A DNA stretch of 64,000 nt, taken from positions 6,221,001 through 6,285,000 of the forward strand of contig NZ_CP029552.1 in assembly GCF_003173775.1 (NCBI RefSeq). Direction: 5' to 3'. Within the stretch, counting starts at the first letter, position 1. Each line of letters begins with the position of its first letter. Shown piece after piece: positions 15,621 through 22,750 of this stretch. A program made the position numbers and the translations under genes. This stretch comes from Methylobacterium sp. 17Sr1-1. Lineage in GTDB: Bacteria > Pseudomonadota > Alphaproteobacteria > Rhizobiales > Beijerinckiaceae. Under the pieces are notes generated by a model. The model searched no databases. It saw only the letters and a program-made list of their open reading frames with translations, and was not told the origin of the DNA.

Positions 15621-18068
15621 CTACGCCGCGATCCAGGCGAAGCGCCCAGCCTCGTCCCAGGCGCAGGCGTCCCCGAGGGACGCGCCGAACACGCCCGCTA
15701 GGCGCGCCCGCTCGGCCTCGACCACCGGCCCCTCGACCGCGACCGGCCGGCAGCGGGCAGAGAGCCCCGGCGCGACGAAGTCGGGGTTGTGCAGGGCGTA
15801 GTCGGAGCCCTCCTCGAAGAACGGCCGGTCGCCCCAGTCGAGGTAGCTCTCCGCCGGCAGACCCTCGGCGAGCAGGATGTCGTGGGCGTCGAGCTCGACG
15901 TGCCAGTAGGTGACGGCGGTGGCGGGTTCGCGGGTGATGCTGGTGCCGTTGATCAGGCACATGATCGGCACGAGGTGCCCGCCCGCACCATCCGCGCCGG
16001 CTCCCACCAGCACGGGGTGACCGGGCGAGAGGAAGAGGTCGCGGGCGGGCAGCCCCGACCTGAAGGCGCCGGCGCGAATGCGGATCGGCTGCTGCTGTGG
16101 CGGCAGGGCGGTGCCGGCGCCCGCGATGGCGCGATGCCCGATCCAGACGAGCGGCCGCAGGGCGCCGGAGGCGGTTACCGCCTGGTCGCCGATCCGCAAC
16201 TCCTCCACCGCCACCTCGCCGCGTGCGGTGCGGATGCGCGTGCCGGTGGTGAAACAGACCGGGTTGGCGCTGATCAGCGTGCCGCCCTCGCCGTCGCTCT
16301 GCGCGACGTAGGACTGCGCCCGCGTGCCGCCCAGGGTGAAATTCTCGCTGCGGCCGCCCTGCGTGACGGTCAGCGTGTCACCCGTCACCGTCAGTGGCGT
16401 CAGCGGAGATACCCCCGTATAGGCTAGCCCGGAGAGAACGAGCGTGTGCCCCGCGGTGGAGCCGAAATCGGTCAGCACGTTGCCGAAGGTGGCGCCGTTG
16501 GCCGGCTGAGCGGCCATCTGCAGCGCGAGGCGGGCCGTGGCCGTGCCGGTGAGCGGCGCGAAGGTGATCGCTCCCGTTCCGGCCGCGCCGCGGGCAGCGA
16601 GTTCGACGGTGCCGGACTGGATGGTCGTGCCGCCGGTATAGCCGTTGGCCGTGCCCAGCGTCAGCGTGCCTCCGCCCGATTTCGCGATGGCCGTCGTGCC
16701 GCCGGTGCCCCCGAGGCCGTTAGAGGTGGTGGTGTTGCCGGCCGCGCCGTTGAGGTCGGTGATCGTGTCGCCGTAGCGCTGGGTGCCCGCGCCGAAGGTG
16801 AGGGTCGCCGGCGCCGCGCCGTTGGGGCTGCCCTCGTAGAAAATGCCGGCGCCGTAGCCTGTCCCGCCCGTAGCCGTCCCACCGCCTGGCGCGCCGCCGG
16901 TGACGCTGCCGCCAGACTGCGCGCTCGTCCCGGCGATCGTGAGGCCGCCGCCCGCCGCGACGAAGATCGCGCCGCCAAGGGCGCCCCCGCCGCCGCCGTT
17001 GAGGCCTCCAGAGGTCTCCGCCCGCCCGCCAGCAAACCCGGGTGTCCCCGCGCCGCCGAACCCGACGGTCACCCCTCCGGAGCCGCCGCCAAATCCCCCG
17101 CTGCCTCCACCGATACTGCCGCCACCGCCGCCGCCACCGAAACCACCGCTGCCGCCCCCGCTATTGCCCGCGCTGTAGGAGCTGAAAACGGCACCTCCAC
17201 CGCCCCCACCGAAACCGCCACCCGCGCCATTCTGGCCGCCCCCGCCGCCCCCGCCGCCAAACCCGCCGCTACCGGCAATTCCAAACAAGCTTCTTGATCC
17301 CGCCATCGCACCCGTGCCGCCGGGAGCTCCTCCTGGGCCATAGTAGTCCCCGGCTCCGCCGCCTCCGCCACCGAGGCCGTTCAGGCCGAGCCCACCGTTT
17401 CCGCCCGGGCCGTAGAGCTGCGCCGAGGCACCCGCGCTGGTAATGCCTCCACCGCCGCCCGTGAGGTCCCCACCGGGATAGAAGAGGCCGCCACCGCCGC
17501 CGTTCGTCGACCCGCCGTTACCACCGAGGCCCCCACCGCCGCCGCCACGCGTGCCCCCAGTCGCGCCTCCAGCACCTCCAACCGCCCTGGTGTCTGCGAA
17601 GCTCACGTTGGTGAGTGTGACGTTGGCAGCCGGGCCTACGAACAGGGCGCCACCCGCACCGAGGCCGCCGCCCCCGCCGCCAGAGCCCACACCGCCGGCA
17701 CCGCCCGTCGCAGTCACGTTCCGGATCGTCAGGTTCGAGATGCTGGCCGGCGTCGCGGCGGGGGCTCGGCCGTCGGCCGCGATCCCTGAGACGAGGAAGC
17801 CGCGATAGGCCGACGCCCCGTCCAGCGTCAGGCCTCCGGCGTCCAGGGTGAGAGAGGTCGAGACAAGCGGCATGTTGCCGGCCAGTGTGATCGTCCCGCC
17901 TAGGCCGGACTGCGTCACGATCGTGGTGACGCCCGCTCCGCCCGTGTTGGCGAAGTTGATCGCCTCCCGCAGCGTGCCGAAGCGACTCCCGCTGCCGCCT
18001 GGATCCGCCGCCCCGGTCGAGGTGTCGGTGGCCGTATCCGACAGGTCGGTGATGGTGAATGTCGGCAT
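15621..18068 (-). CDS. Glycine-rich beta-helix surface protein with C-terminal Hint domain
   Basis: 815 residues from ATG 18068; a GTG at 18095 is in frame. Residues 1-120 (FTITDLSDTATDTSTG, FGTLREAINFAN) match the opening of polymorphic or parallel beta-helix outer-surface proteins with a LREAI-type signature. Residues about 125-430 are mostly poly-Gly runs. An autotransporter-associated repeat follows at about 470-520 (GGGTLTLGTANGYTGGTTIQ). From Cys605 the protein reads CFTTGTRIRTARGEVAVEEL and has LSPGHPVLV, a Hint_2-type self-processing domain as in alphaproteobacterial surface proteins; whether it cleaves is unknown. No typical signal peptide is seen, so export may use a type I or other path. 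It lies in the prophage arm, so it may be a lysogenic-conversion factor. Confidence 0.7.
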   Translation of the reverse strand: MPTFTITDLSDTATDTSTGAADPGGSGSRFGTLREAINFANTGGAGVTTIVTQSGLGGTITLAGNMPLVSTSLTLDAGGLTLDGASAYRGFLVSGIAADGRAPAATPASISNLTIRNVTATGGAGGVGSGGGGGGLGAGGALFVGPAANVTLTNVSFADTRAVGGAGGATGGTRGGGGGGLGGNGGSTNGGGGGLFYPGGDLTGGGGGITSAGASAQLYGPGGNGGLGLNGLGGGGGGAGDYYGPGGAPGGTGAMAGSRSLFGIAGSGGFGGGGGGGGQNGAGGGFGGGGGGAVFSSYSAGNSGGGSGGFGGGGGGGSIGGGSGGFGGGSGGVTVGFGGAGTPGFAGGRAETSGGLNGGGGGALGGAIFVAAGGGLTIAGTSAQSGGSVTGGAPGGGTATGGTGYGAGIFYEGSPNGAAPATLTFGAGTQRYGDTITDLNGAAGNTTTSNGLGGTGGTTAIAKSGGGTLTLGTANGYTGGTTIQSGTVELAARGAAGTGAITFAPLTGTATARLALQMAAQPANGATFGNVLTDFGSTAGHTLVLSGLAYTGVSPLTPLTVTGDTLTVTQGGRSENFTLGGTRAQSYVAQSDGEGGTLISANPVCFTTGTRIRTARGEVAVEELRIGDQAVTASGALRPLVWIGHRAIAGAGTALPPQQQPIRIRAGAFRSGLPARDLFLSPGHPVLVGAGADGAGGHLVPIMCLINGTSITREPATAVTYWHVELDAHDILLAEGLPAESYLDWGDRPFFEEGSDYALHNPDFVAPGLSARCRPVAVEGPVVEAERARLAGVFGASLGDACAWDEAGRFAWIAA

Positions 18069-18311
18069 CGCTCTCGCACCCCGTCCCTGAGCCACGATCC
18101 CATCGGGCCTGCGGTCGAGCGCAGCCTAGGGATGGATCGCGGTCTGGGGTGCAACTGATCCGACCCGTCATGACGAGTCGAGGGTGGTTTTGTAGCCCGA
18201 AGAGTCAAAACCGCCCAGGGCAAAGACGAACGGAAGCGATAGACGCAGGGAGTTGCGTTTTTGAGACACTATCCGCCGAGACCTCTGCCGGCAGCGGCGC
18301 AGGGGGTGGGG

Positions 18312-18680
18312 CTAGTCTATCGGCAGGATCGGAGGGAGAGGATTGTCTTCGACGCGACTTTCGGACGGCGCCTTCGGCCACGGCCTCGGGTCCATCTTCC
18401 ACCCGGTCTCGGCGGTGAGCCGCGCGTAGTGCGCGGCCATGTCCATCATCACGCCGATGCGCTTGCTGCCGCAGGCCGAGCAGCGCAGGCGGAGCGCGAT
18501 ATCGGGGATGGGCAGGTCGGCCGGTAGCCGGTCCGTCGAGACGATCGCGTGATGCCCGCAGTCGTGGCAGTGGGCCGCGATCGTGGTCTCGCCCTGGGCT
18601 CGGGCGCTGCCGACGGTTGGTGGCGCGATCTCGCGGCCCTCCTCGTCGTAGGCCCGGCGCGGGTTGCGGCCGCGCCTCAC
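18312..18680 (-). CDS. Small zinc-ribbon protein of unknown function
   Basis: 122 residues from GTG 18680, which overlaps the stop of the preceding gene (GTGA). Two CxxC pairs (C38/C41 in CHDCGHH, C67/C70 in LRCSACGSK) are 26 residues apart, the form of a zinc ribbon. The N-terminus is basic (MRRGRNPRRAYDEEGRE) and the C-terminus is proline-rich. This could bind nucleic acid or protein. It is the last gene of a five-gene overlapping run on the - strand. Methylobacterial and bradyrhizobial prophages and chromosomes carry similar proteins of unknown role. Confidence 0.7.
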   Translation of the reverse strand: MRRGRNPRRAYDEEGREIAPPTVGSARAQGETTIAAHCHDCGHHAIVSTDRLPADLPIPDIALRLRCSACGSKRIGVMMDMAAHYARLTAETGWKMDPRPWPKAPSESRVEDNPLPPILPID

Positions 18681-18874
18681 CCCTCGTCCTTCTGGTTCAT
18701 CGCCACGAAGTCCGTAGCCCGGTCATAGGCGAGCCGGATCAGGCCAGCGTGCCACGGGTCGGTCATGTCGAGATCCTCCCAGGCCGGGCAGCCCTGGATC
18801 CGCTGACGGGCGTGCTCGTGCAGCCATTCGGCGATGACGTCGAGGGGCTGCGGATCGGCAGGGGGGTGGGTCAC
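18677..18874 (-). CDS. 65-residue hypothetical protein in overlapping - strand operon
   Basis: Starts at GTG 18874, overlapping the stop of the 38-residue gene, and its stop overlaps the next gene's GTG (GTGA at 18677-18680). The longer reading from 18940 would run well into the upstream gene. The sequence is acidic and helical: VIAEWLHEHARQRIQGCPAW, then DPWHAGLIRLAYDRATDFVA. No membrane segment or known motif. Double coupling on both sides is the main support for a real gene. Confidence 0.65.
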   Translation of the reverse strand: MTHPPADPQPLDVIAEWLHEHARQRIQGCPAWEDLDMTDPWHAGLIRLAYDRATDFVAMNQKDEG

Positions 18875-18987
18875 CGGCGGTTCCTGTCGTCGAGACGTCT
18901 GGCCGAGCGCCACAGCGCGACGATCGCGGCGGCCGCGCACGCCAGCGCCAAAGCTGCCGTGAGGGCGAGGTAGGCGGCCGCGCTCAT
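18871..18987 (-). CDS. 38-residue single-pass membrane protein (short ORF)
   Basis: ATG 18987 to TGA 18871 encodes MSAAAYLALTAALALACA followed by a hydrophobic run ending IVALWRSARRLDDRNRR. Nearly the whole N-terminal two-thirds is one hydrophobic helix, with a positively charged C-terminus that would stay in the cytoplasm. The ATG overlaps the stop of the gene before it (ATGA) and its TGA overlaps the GTG of the next (GTGA). This two-sided coupling fits the same operon exactly. It is too short for ordinary ORF callers. Function unknown; single-span peptides of this kind often modulate a membrane partner. Confidence 0.65.
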   Translation of the reverse strand: MSAAAYLALTAALALACAAAAIVALWRSARRLDDRNRR

Positions 18988-19229
18988 CCGACCGGCGCCA
19001 GCAAGATCGCCGTCTTCACCGCGTTTCGCTGCTGCGGTGCCGTCACGCCCTCCCGGGCCAGCACCTCCGTGCTGTAGGCGTTCGCCAGGACGGCCGCGGC
19101 GACATCGAGGCGCGCTTTCCCAATCTCGAGCACTGCCAGCTTCGACGGGTCGGCGAGGTAGGCGGAGATCGCAGCATCGAGCGCGTCATCGGTGAGCAGC
19201 TTCTGCTTGTAGGCGTCGCCAGCTGTCAT
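18984..19229 (-). CDS. 81-residue helical hypothetical protein
   Basis: Starts at ATG 19229 with GAGG 6 bases upstream; an upstream in-frame ATG at 19250 lacks such a site and would overlap the neighbour. The sequence MTAGDAYKQKLLTDDALDAA is almost all helix, with Ala/Leu heptads and no Cys or membrane segment. Its stop overlaps the ATG of the 38-residue gene. The upstream gene ends 17 bases before, so all five probably share one transcript. No family is recognised. Confidence 0.7.
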   Translation of the reverse strand: MTAGDAYKQKLLTDDALDAAISAYLADPSKLAVLEIGKARLDVAAAVLANAYSTEVLAREGVTAPQQRNAVKTAILLAPVG

Positions 19230-19246
19230 TGATATCCTCGATGCGA

Positions 19247-20260
19247 TCACGATTTGGGCTTAGGAGTTACGGGATGGCACTCACCTCTCATCGCCCTGCG
19301 GCGCTCTTGATCCGCCTTGCGACGAACATTTCGCGCTTTTGGTTTGCGTTGCGCACTGAGGTCTATCGATCCCGTTTTCGCTGGGGATTTGGCTTGGGTC
19401 TGTTTGTCAGTGGTTGTATCAACGTTGCCTGGTGGCGCGTACTGAACTCGATCTTTTGATACTATTATGAATTCCGACAATTTCGAAGCGACTTCTTTCA
19501 AGATTTCTTCGCTAGGATTTGGAGCTTTTTGTATCTTGAGCGCTTCGCGAGCGATCACGGTGGCTTCTATAGTTGCTGGTGTCGCCTTTTTTGACTCTAT
19601 GAGACTTAAATATCCAATGTAAGTGCTGATAATTGTTAAGGCAATTCCAAACCAAGTAAGGGCATTTGCCCCGCCATCGGATATTTTCTTTGCAATCTGC
19701 CCTAATCTATAGTCAATATTATCGAGTCGGTCAAAAAATTCTTTGTCCGTAATTATTTCATTTGCGCGATCGCTGGCGGCGGTCCGAAGTGCCGCCAACA
19801 TTGCGTAAGTGATATCTGGGCCCCGAAGAATTTTTATCGCATCGGATGTCAAATCAAATAAGCCATCCGCCAATTTTGCACCATCGCGGCCGCACTCTCT
19901 GCAAGTTTCTTTGTTATTACGAACATTAAGCCTCAAGGTCCCAAATTGATAGTTCCGAGATGGAAAAATACTTTTGCAGTGGGGACACTGTGATGGCAGG
20001 GCCGGGCCAGCCCTTCTCCAGCCAAATTTTTTCGCGCCAGATTGGCGACGCTCTCTCACTACCGGATCGTTGATTATCTTGGTATTTTCAATTTTAGTAC
20101 TTTCTGCATCTGTTATATCCCAGGGAGTTCGCACATTGTCGAATTCGATACCGCTGGCACTAATATTTGAGCCTACTGCTCGCACTCCAACTTCAGAATT
20201 TCTTATTACTATCCTGCCCTCGATCTGAACATTCGAGCCTCTAATGCTTAAAGCAGGCAT
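19247..20260 (-). CDS. AT-rich accessory gene: beta-helix-like, zinc-ribbon and membrane protein
   Basis: 337 residues from ATG 20260 (AGAG 8 bases upstream; GTG 20269 is an alternative). Base composition is far more AT-rich than any neighbour. Residues 1-65 have short beta repeats (SIRGSNVQIEGRIVIRNSEV, then VGSNISASGIEFDNV). C92/C95 (QCPHCKS) and C120/C123 (TCRECGR) could form one zinc site. A membrane segment follows at about 199-222 (ALTWFGIALTIISTYIGYLS), then a helical stretch and a Lys/Arg-rich tail (300-337). No domain is named. The foreign composition, the prophage position and the membrane-plus-zinc form suggest a cargo gene, perhaps superinfection exclusion or defence, but this is unproved. 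Confidence 0.75.
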   Translation of the reverse strand: MPALSIRGSNVQIEGRIVIRNSEVGVRAVGSNISASGIEFDNVRTPWDITDAESTKIENTKIINDPVVRERRQSGAKKFGWRRAGPALPSQCPHCKSIFPSRNYQFGTLRLNVRNNKETCRECGRDGAKLADGLFDLTSDAIKILRGPDITYAMLAALRTAASDRANEIITDKEFFDRLDNIDYRLGQIAKKISDGGANALTWFGIALTIISTYIGYLSLIESKKATPATIEATVIAREALKIQKAPNPSEEILKEVASKLSEFIIVSKDRVQYAPPGNVDTTTDKQTQAKSPAKTGSIDLSAQRKPKARNVRRKADQERRRAMRGECHPVTPKPKS

Positions 20261-20591
20261 GTGCAGCACTCTAAATTTATATGGATATTTAAAGTTATGG
20301 ACTAAATTGACTCACTATTTTTGTAGAAATAAGCAATGCACATGTGAGTATCTCAGATAATGCGAAATTTTACTCACGGATTTGCCCCGCCTCATGACTC
20401 TTCAGAAGAGGAGACAAGCTATGGACACATCCTCAGGATCTCGCATAAGATCCCGGTGCTCAGAGTGGCCCAGCGCAAGCCGCCCCTCGATGAAAACCGC
20501 CCCAGGCTGTCACTTGGGGCGGTTTTGCATTTCAGGTTGTGTCATGCTGAGCCAGCGGGCGCCGAAGCGCAAGTGCTGGGTGCGCCACCGG
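20261..20591. other. Intergenic region with no gene
   Basis: The part next to 20260 (20261-20360) is very AT-rich and should hold the promoter of the - strand operon, although I see no convincing -35/-10 pair. The rest holds the terminator at 20493-20526 and a short 110-codon open frame with no protein-like features. Confidence 0.6.
20493..20526. terminator. Bidirectional terminator with 12-bp stem
   Basis: AAAACCGCCCCA (20493-20504) pairs perfectly with TGGGGCGGTTTT (20515-20526) around a 10-base loop. The A and T runs at the two ends make it usable from both sides. On the - strand it follows the gene that ends at 20592. Confidence 0.8.
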
Positions 20592-20966
20592 TCATCGCTT
20601 CGTCTCCCAGATCGGCACCATGCCCGGCATCTTCACCGGGTGCAGCCGGAACGCCCTGCCGTTCCCGATCCGGATCCACTCATCGGTGACCTCGGTCACG
20701 TCGCGGGTGCACGGGATCAGGACACCGCAGAAATCGCCGCGGATCGCGCCGAGGTCCGGGCTCACCCCGAACAGCCGCAGCGTATCCCAACCGGCCGCGT
20801 GCGCCTGCATCCCCCAGCGCTCGATGAACTCCTGGCAGCGCCGGTGCGTCTCGGCCCATTCCGCCTCGCGCAGGCCGCGGCACGGGACGACGCCCGAGGA
20901 GAGGCTGGCGAAGCCCTTGGACCATTCGAGGACGGTGGGCGGGATGGCGGTCGGGTTGGGCTGCAT
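20592..20966 (-). CDS. Hypothetical phage-type protein
   Basis: 124 residues. The pattern EWSKGFASLSS, then a WGMQAHAAGWDTLRLFGVSP motif with a Trp-rich helix, resembles a family of small prophage proteins in Methylobacterium and Bradyrhizobium that lie near DNA-modification or lysogeny genes. It ends HPVKMPGMVPIWETKR. There are no membrane segments; two or three cysteines are scattered and do not form a ribbon. It follows a small membrane-protein gene 9 bases upstream and ends before the terminator at 20493. Function unknown. Confidence 0.65.
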   Translation of the reverse strand: MQPNPTAIPPTVLEWSKGFASLSSGVVPCRGLREAEWAETHRRCQEFIERWGMQAHAAGWDTLRLFGVSPDLGAIRGDFCGVLIPCTRDVTEVTDEWIRIGNGRAFRLHPVKMPGMVPIWETKR

Positions 20967-20975
20967 GCCCCTGCC

Positions 20976-21170
20976 CTACCCTGCCTTGTCGCTCTCGGCT
21001 ATCGGCGCACGAGGCCGATCGCGATGTGCCGCGTCTCGCCAGCATACCGCCCATCCGAGGAAGGCGGCGATCAAGCCACTAAGGAGCGGTAGGGAAAGGG
21101 CGAGGATCCATTCCGGCGTCACGGCATCGAACTCAATCAAACCTGCTAAGCCGGTTTGATCATAAATCAA
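20976..21170 (-). CDS. Small single-span membrane protein
   Basis: 64 residues. The N-terminus MIYDQTGLAGLIEF leads to one hydrophobic helix at about 21-41 (WILALSLPLLSGLIAAFLGW), followed by a basic C-terminal tail (CWRDAAHRDRPRAP). It lies 9 bases upstream of the 124-residue gene, so the two are probably co-transcribed. The 5' end is AT-rich. This could be an anchor or regulatory peptide of the prophage; nothing more specific is visible. Confidence 0.5.
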   Translation of the reverse strand: MIYDQTGLAGLIEFDAVTPEWILALSLPLLSGLIAAFLGWAVCWRDAAHRDRPRAPIAESDKAG

Positions 21171-21494
21171 GGGCGACGGCTAACCCGCTGGCTGTGCGGA
21201 GAGTCCCAATTTGTTGGCTTCAGGTCCCAAATCGATCGGGTCATGCCGAGAGCCGAGCACTAACGACAACGCGAGACCAGGGGGAGAGCGGTGTCGGGGA
21301 TGGGTGTCATGCTGTGCCGTGTTTTGTGCGAGCCCCGGATCTGAGCGCCGGGGCCAGCTTGCCTCCCCTCGAAGGGAGAGGGGAACGTCTGCGGAACAGA
21401 ATGTGCCGGATGTCGTGCCGTCGCGATAGGGCTTGAGGTGCGGTCAAGGACGTCCCTGGCGCACCCTATTTTATCGATTTTCCAGTGATTTAGA
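21171..21494. other. Gap between the last prophage gene and tRNA-Thr; no gene seen
   Basis: No convincing coding frame on either strand. A short imperfect hairpin (CTCCCCTC...GAGAGGGGA near 21362-21383) is present. If the tRNA is the phage attachment site, the prophage end falls at the right edge of this gap. Confidence 0.5.
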
Positions 21495-21569
21495 TGGTGC
21501 CGGTGGAGAGGATCGAACTCCCGACCTTCGGTTTACAAAACCGCTGCACTACCGCTGTGCTACACCGGC
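21495..21569 (-). tRNA. tRNA-Thr(UGU)
   Basis: On the - strand the 75 bases fold as a complete tRNA with encoded CCA. The acceptor stem is GCCGGTG/CACCGGC, the D arm GCAC/GTGC and the T arm GGGAG/CTCTC with loop TTCGATC. The anticodon loop is TTTGTAA, giving anticodon TGT (threonine, ACA codons). The anticodon stem GCGGT/ACCGA has a G27-A43 mismatch. The discriminator base is A. The 3' end faces the prophage side (lower coordinates), the usual orientation of a tRNA used for phage integration. Confidence 0.93.
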
Positions 21570-21697
21570 TAAGTGGCTCGAACGGTTGCCGTCCTGGCAT
21601 ATCACCGCTGCCCTTCGGCGACATAAACAGCGTTCGAGCACGTCTCGTCAAGGCACAAACACGGCGCGGCGAGCCCGCGCCGCGCCGTGGGACCGCC

Positions 21698-21979
21698 CTA
21701 GACGGCGGACGGCTCGGCCGGACCGGGCGCGAGCGCGATCCGGCCCGGTCCGGCCTGCCGCCGACGGGCCGCCTCGCGCATGAGGGTATGGGCGTGCTCG
21801 GTCAGGGCCTGGCCGATATCGGCCATCCGGTCCGCGGTCTCCTCGGGCAGGTTGGTCGCGCGGCACGACAGATCCAGCAGGGGCTCCATCTGCTCGATGA
21901 TGAGCCCGAGGGCCCGGACGAGCCCGGGCAGGATCACGGCGATGTCGTCGATGGTCGGTGGGGGGTGCGGCTGGTTCAT
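21698..21979 (-). CDS. 93-residue helical hypothetical protein downstream of luxI
   Basis: The sequence from ATG 21979 is MNQPHPPPTIDDIAVILPGL and then alternating helices (ALGLIIEQMEPLLDLSCRAT, ETADRMADIGQALTEHAHTL) ending in a basic, Pro/Ala-rich tail. It starts 39 bases after the luxI stop in the same direction, so it may be read with luxI. The ribosome site is weak. The composition looks protein-like, but no family is recognised. Confidence 0.5.
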   Translation of the reverse strand: MNQPHPPPTIDDIAVILPGLVRALGLIIEQMEPLLDLSCRATNLPEETADRMADIGQALTEHAHTLMREAARRRQAGPGRIALAPGPAEPSAV

Positions 21980-22018
21980 GGCCCGTATCGGCTGGTCGCA
22001 GGTCGACGGATCGCGTGG

Positions 22019-22675
22019 CTACGAGGCGTAGTGCGTGGGGTGGCTGCGCGGCGCCGGCAGCGTGTGCGGCAGCACGTCGTAGGCGGTGCCGGTGAGCCCG
22101 AAGGCGCGCCGGGTCGCGTCGGCGGTCTCAGGCGTCCAGATCATGTGGATCGGCACCACCAGATGGCCGTCGTAGCGGGTCGGGAGCGCCAGGGGCTCGA
22201 CGTCCCAGCCCATCGTCGTGAGCTTCGTGATCATGGTCGGGTGGACCTGCGCCAGGTAACCGGTCAGGCCGAGGGCCGGCGTCATCTCGGTGACGGCGAG
22301 GAACTGGCGACCGGCATTCGGATCGGCCGCGAGGCTGTTCGGCCGGCGCCAGGGCGCGGCGGCACAGCGCGTCCATTCGAGGATGTGCGGGCCCGTCGGC
22401 GCCGTCCGGCCCTGCAGCAGCTCCGGATAGACGTGGCTCTGCAGGTGCGGCCGCGTCGTCGGGAGCAGGCGCGAGTACGAGAGGACGGCCTCGCCGTCGA
22501 GCGCCGCGACATGGATGCAGTCCGGTCCGTCGAATTGATCGATGTCGCGCCCGTCCGGCCTGCGACACGCTTCCCACTTCATGATCTCGACGAAGACGCG
22601 ATGCCGAAACTGATACATGACATCGAGAAGATGCGCACTTTGGTGATAATTTGCTGAGTCGACGACAGTGATCAT
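22019..22675 (-). CDS. luxI: Acyl-homoserine-lactone synthase, LuxI family
   Basis: 218 residues from ATG 22675, chosen because AGGAGGAG lies 6 bases upstream; the longer in-frame version at 22708 has none. The LuxI core is clear: FRHRVFVEIMKWE (the conserved R..F....W set), DIDQFDGPDCIHVA, YSRLLPTTRP and ILEWTR with the conserved Glu and Arg. The product makes an N-acyl-homoserine lactone from acyl-ACP or acyl-CoA and S-adenosylmethionine in the cytoplasm. It follows a luxR gene by 75 bases on the same strand, and its expression probably responds to that LuxR. Acyl length cannot be read from sequence. Confidence 0.93.
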   Translation of the reverse strand: MITVVDSANYHQSAHLLDVMYQFRHRVFVEIMKWEACRRPDGRDIDQFDGPDCIHVAALDGEAVLSYSRLLPTTRPHLQSHVYPELLQGRTAPTGPHILEWTRCAAAPWRRPNSLAADPNAGRQFLAVTEMTPALGLTGYLAQVHPTMITKLTTMGWDVEPLALPTRYDGHLVVPIHMIWTPETADATRRAFGLTGTAYDVLPHTLPAPRSHPTHYAS

Positions 22676-22750
22676 GTCCGCTCCTCCTGGAGAGAGCGGA
22701 TACGGCATTTGTTAGCTGTTGTGGTACCCCGTGATTTTACGGTTGCGGCG

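Noticed and set aside
16446..17297. 283-codon + strand frame and proline-rich frames
   Set aside because: They are complements of the glycine-rich codons of the Hint-domain gene.
20360..20689. 109-codon + strand frame
   Set aside because: It crosses the bidirectional terminator at 20493-20526 and has no protein-like features.
1..21490. Gene transfer agent instead of prophage
   Set aside because: The gene set includes a GH108 endolysin, a large tailspike and several fibre genes typical of phage, and the GTA-type order is not present.
22676..22750. lux box upstream of luxI
   Set aside because: I searched the 75 bases for a 20-bp dyad and saw only weak symmetry.
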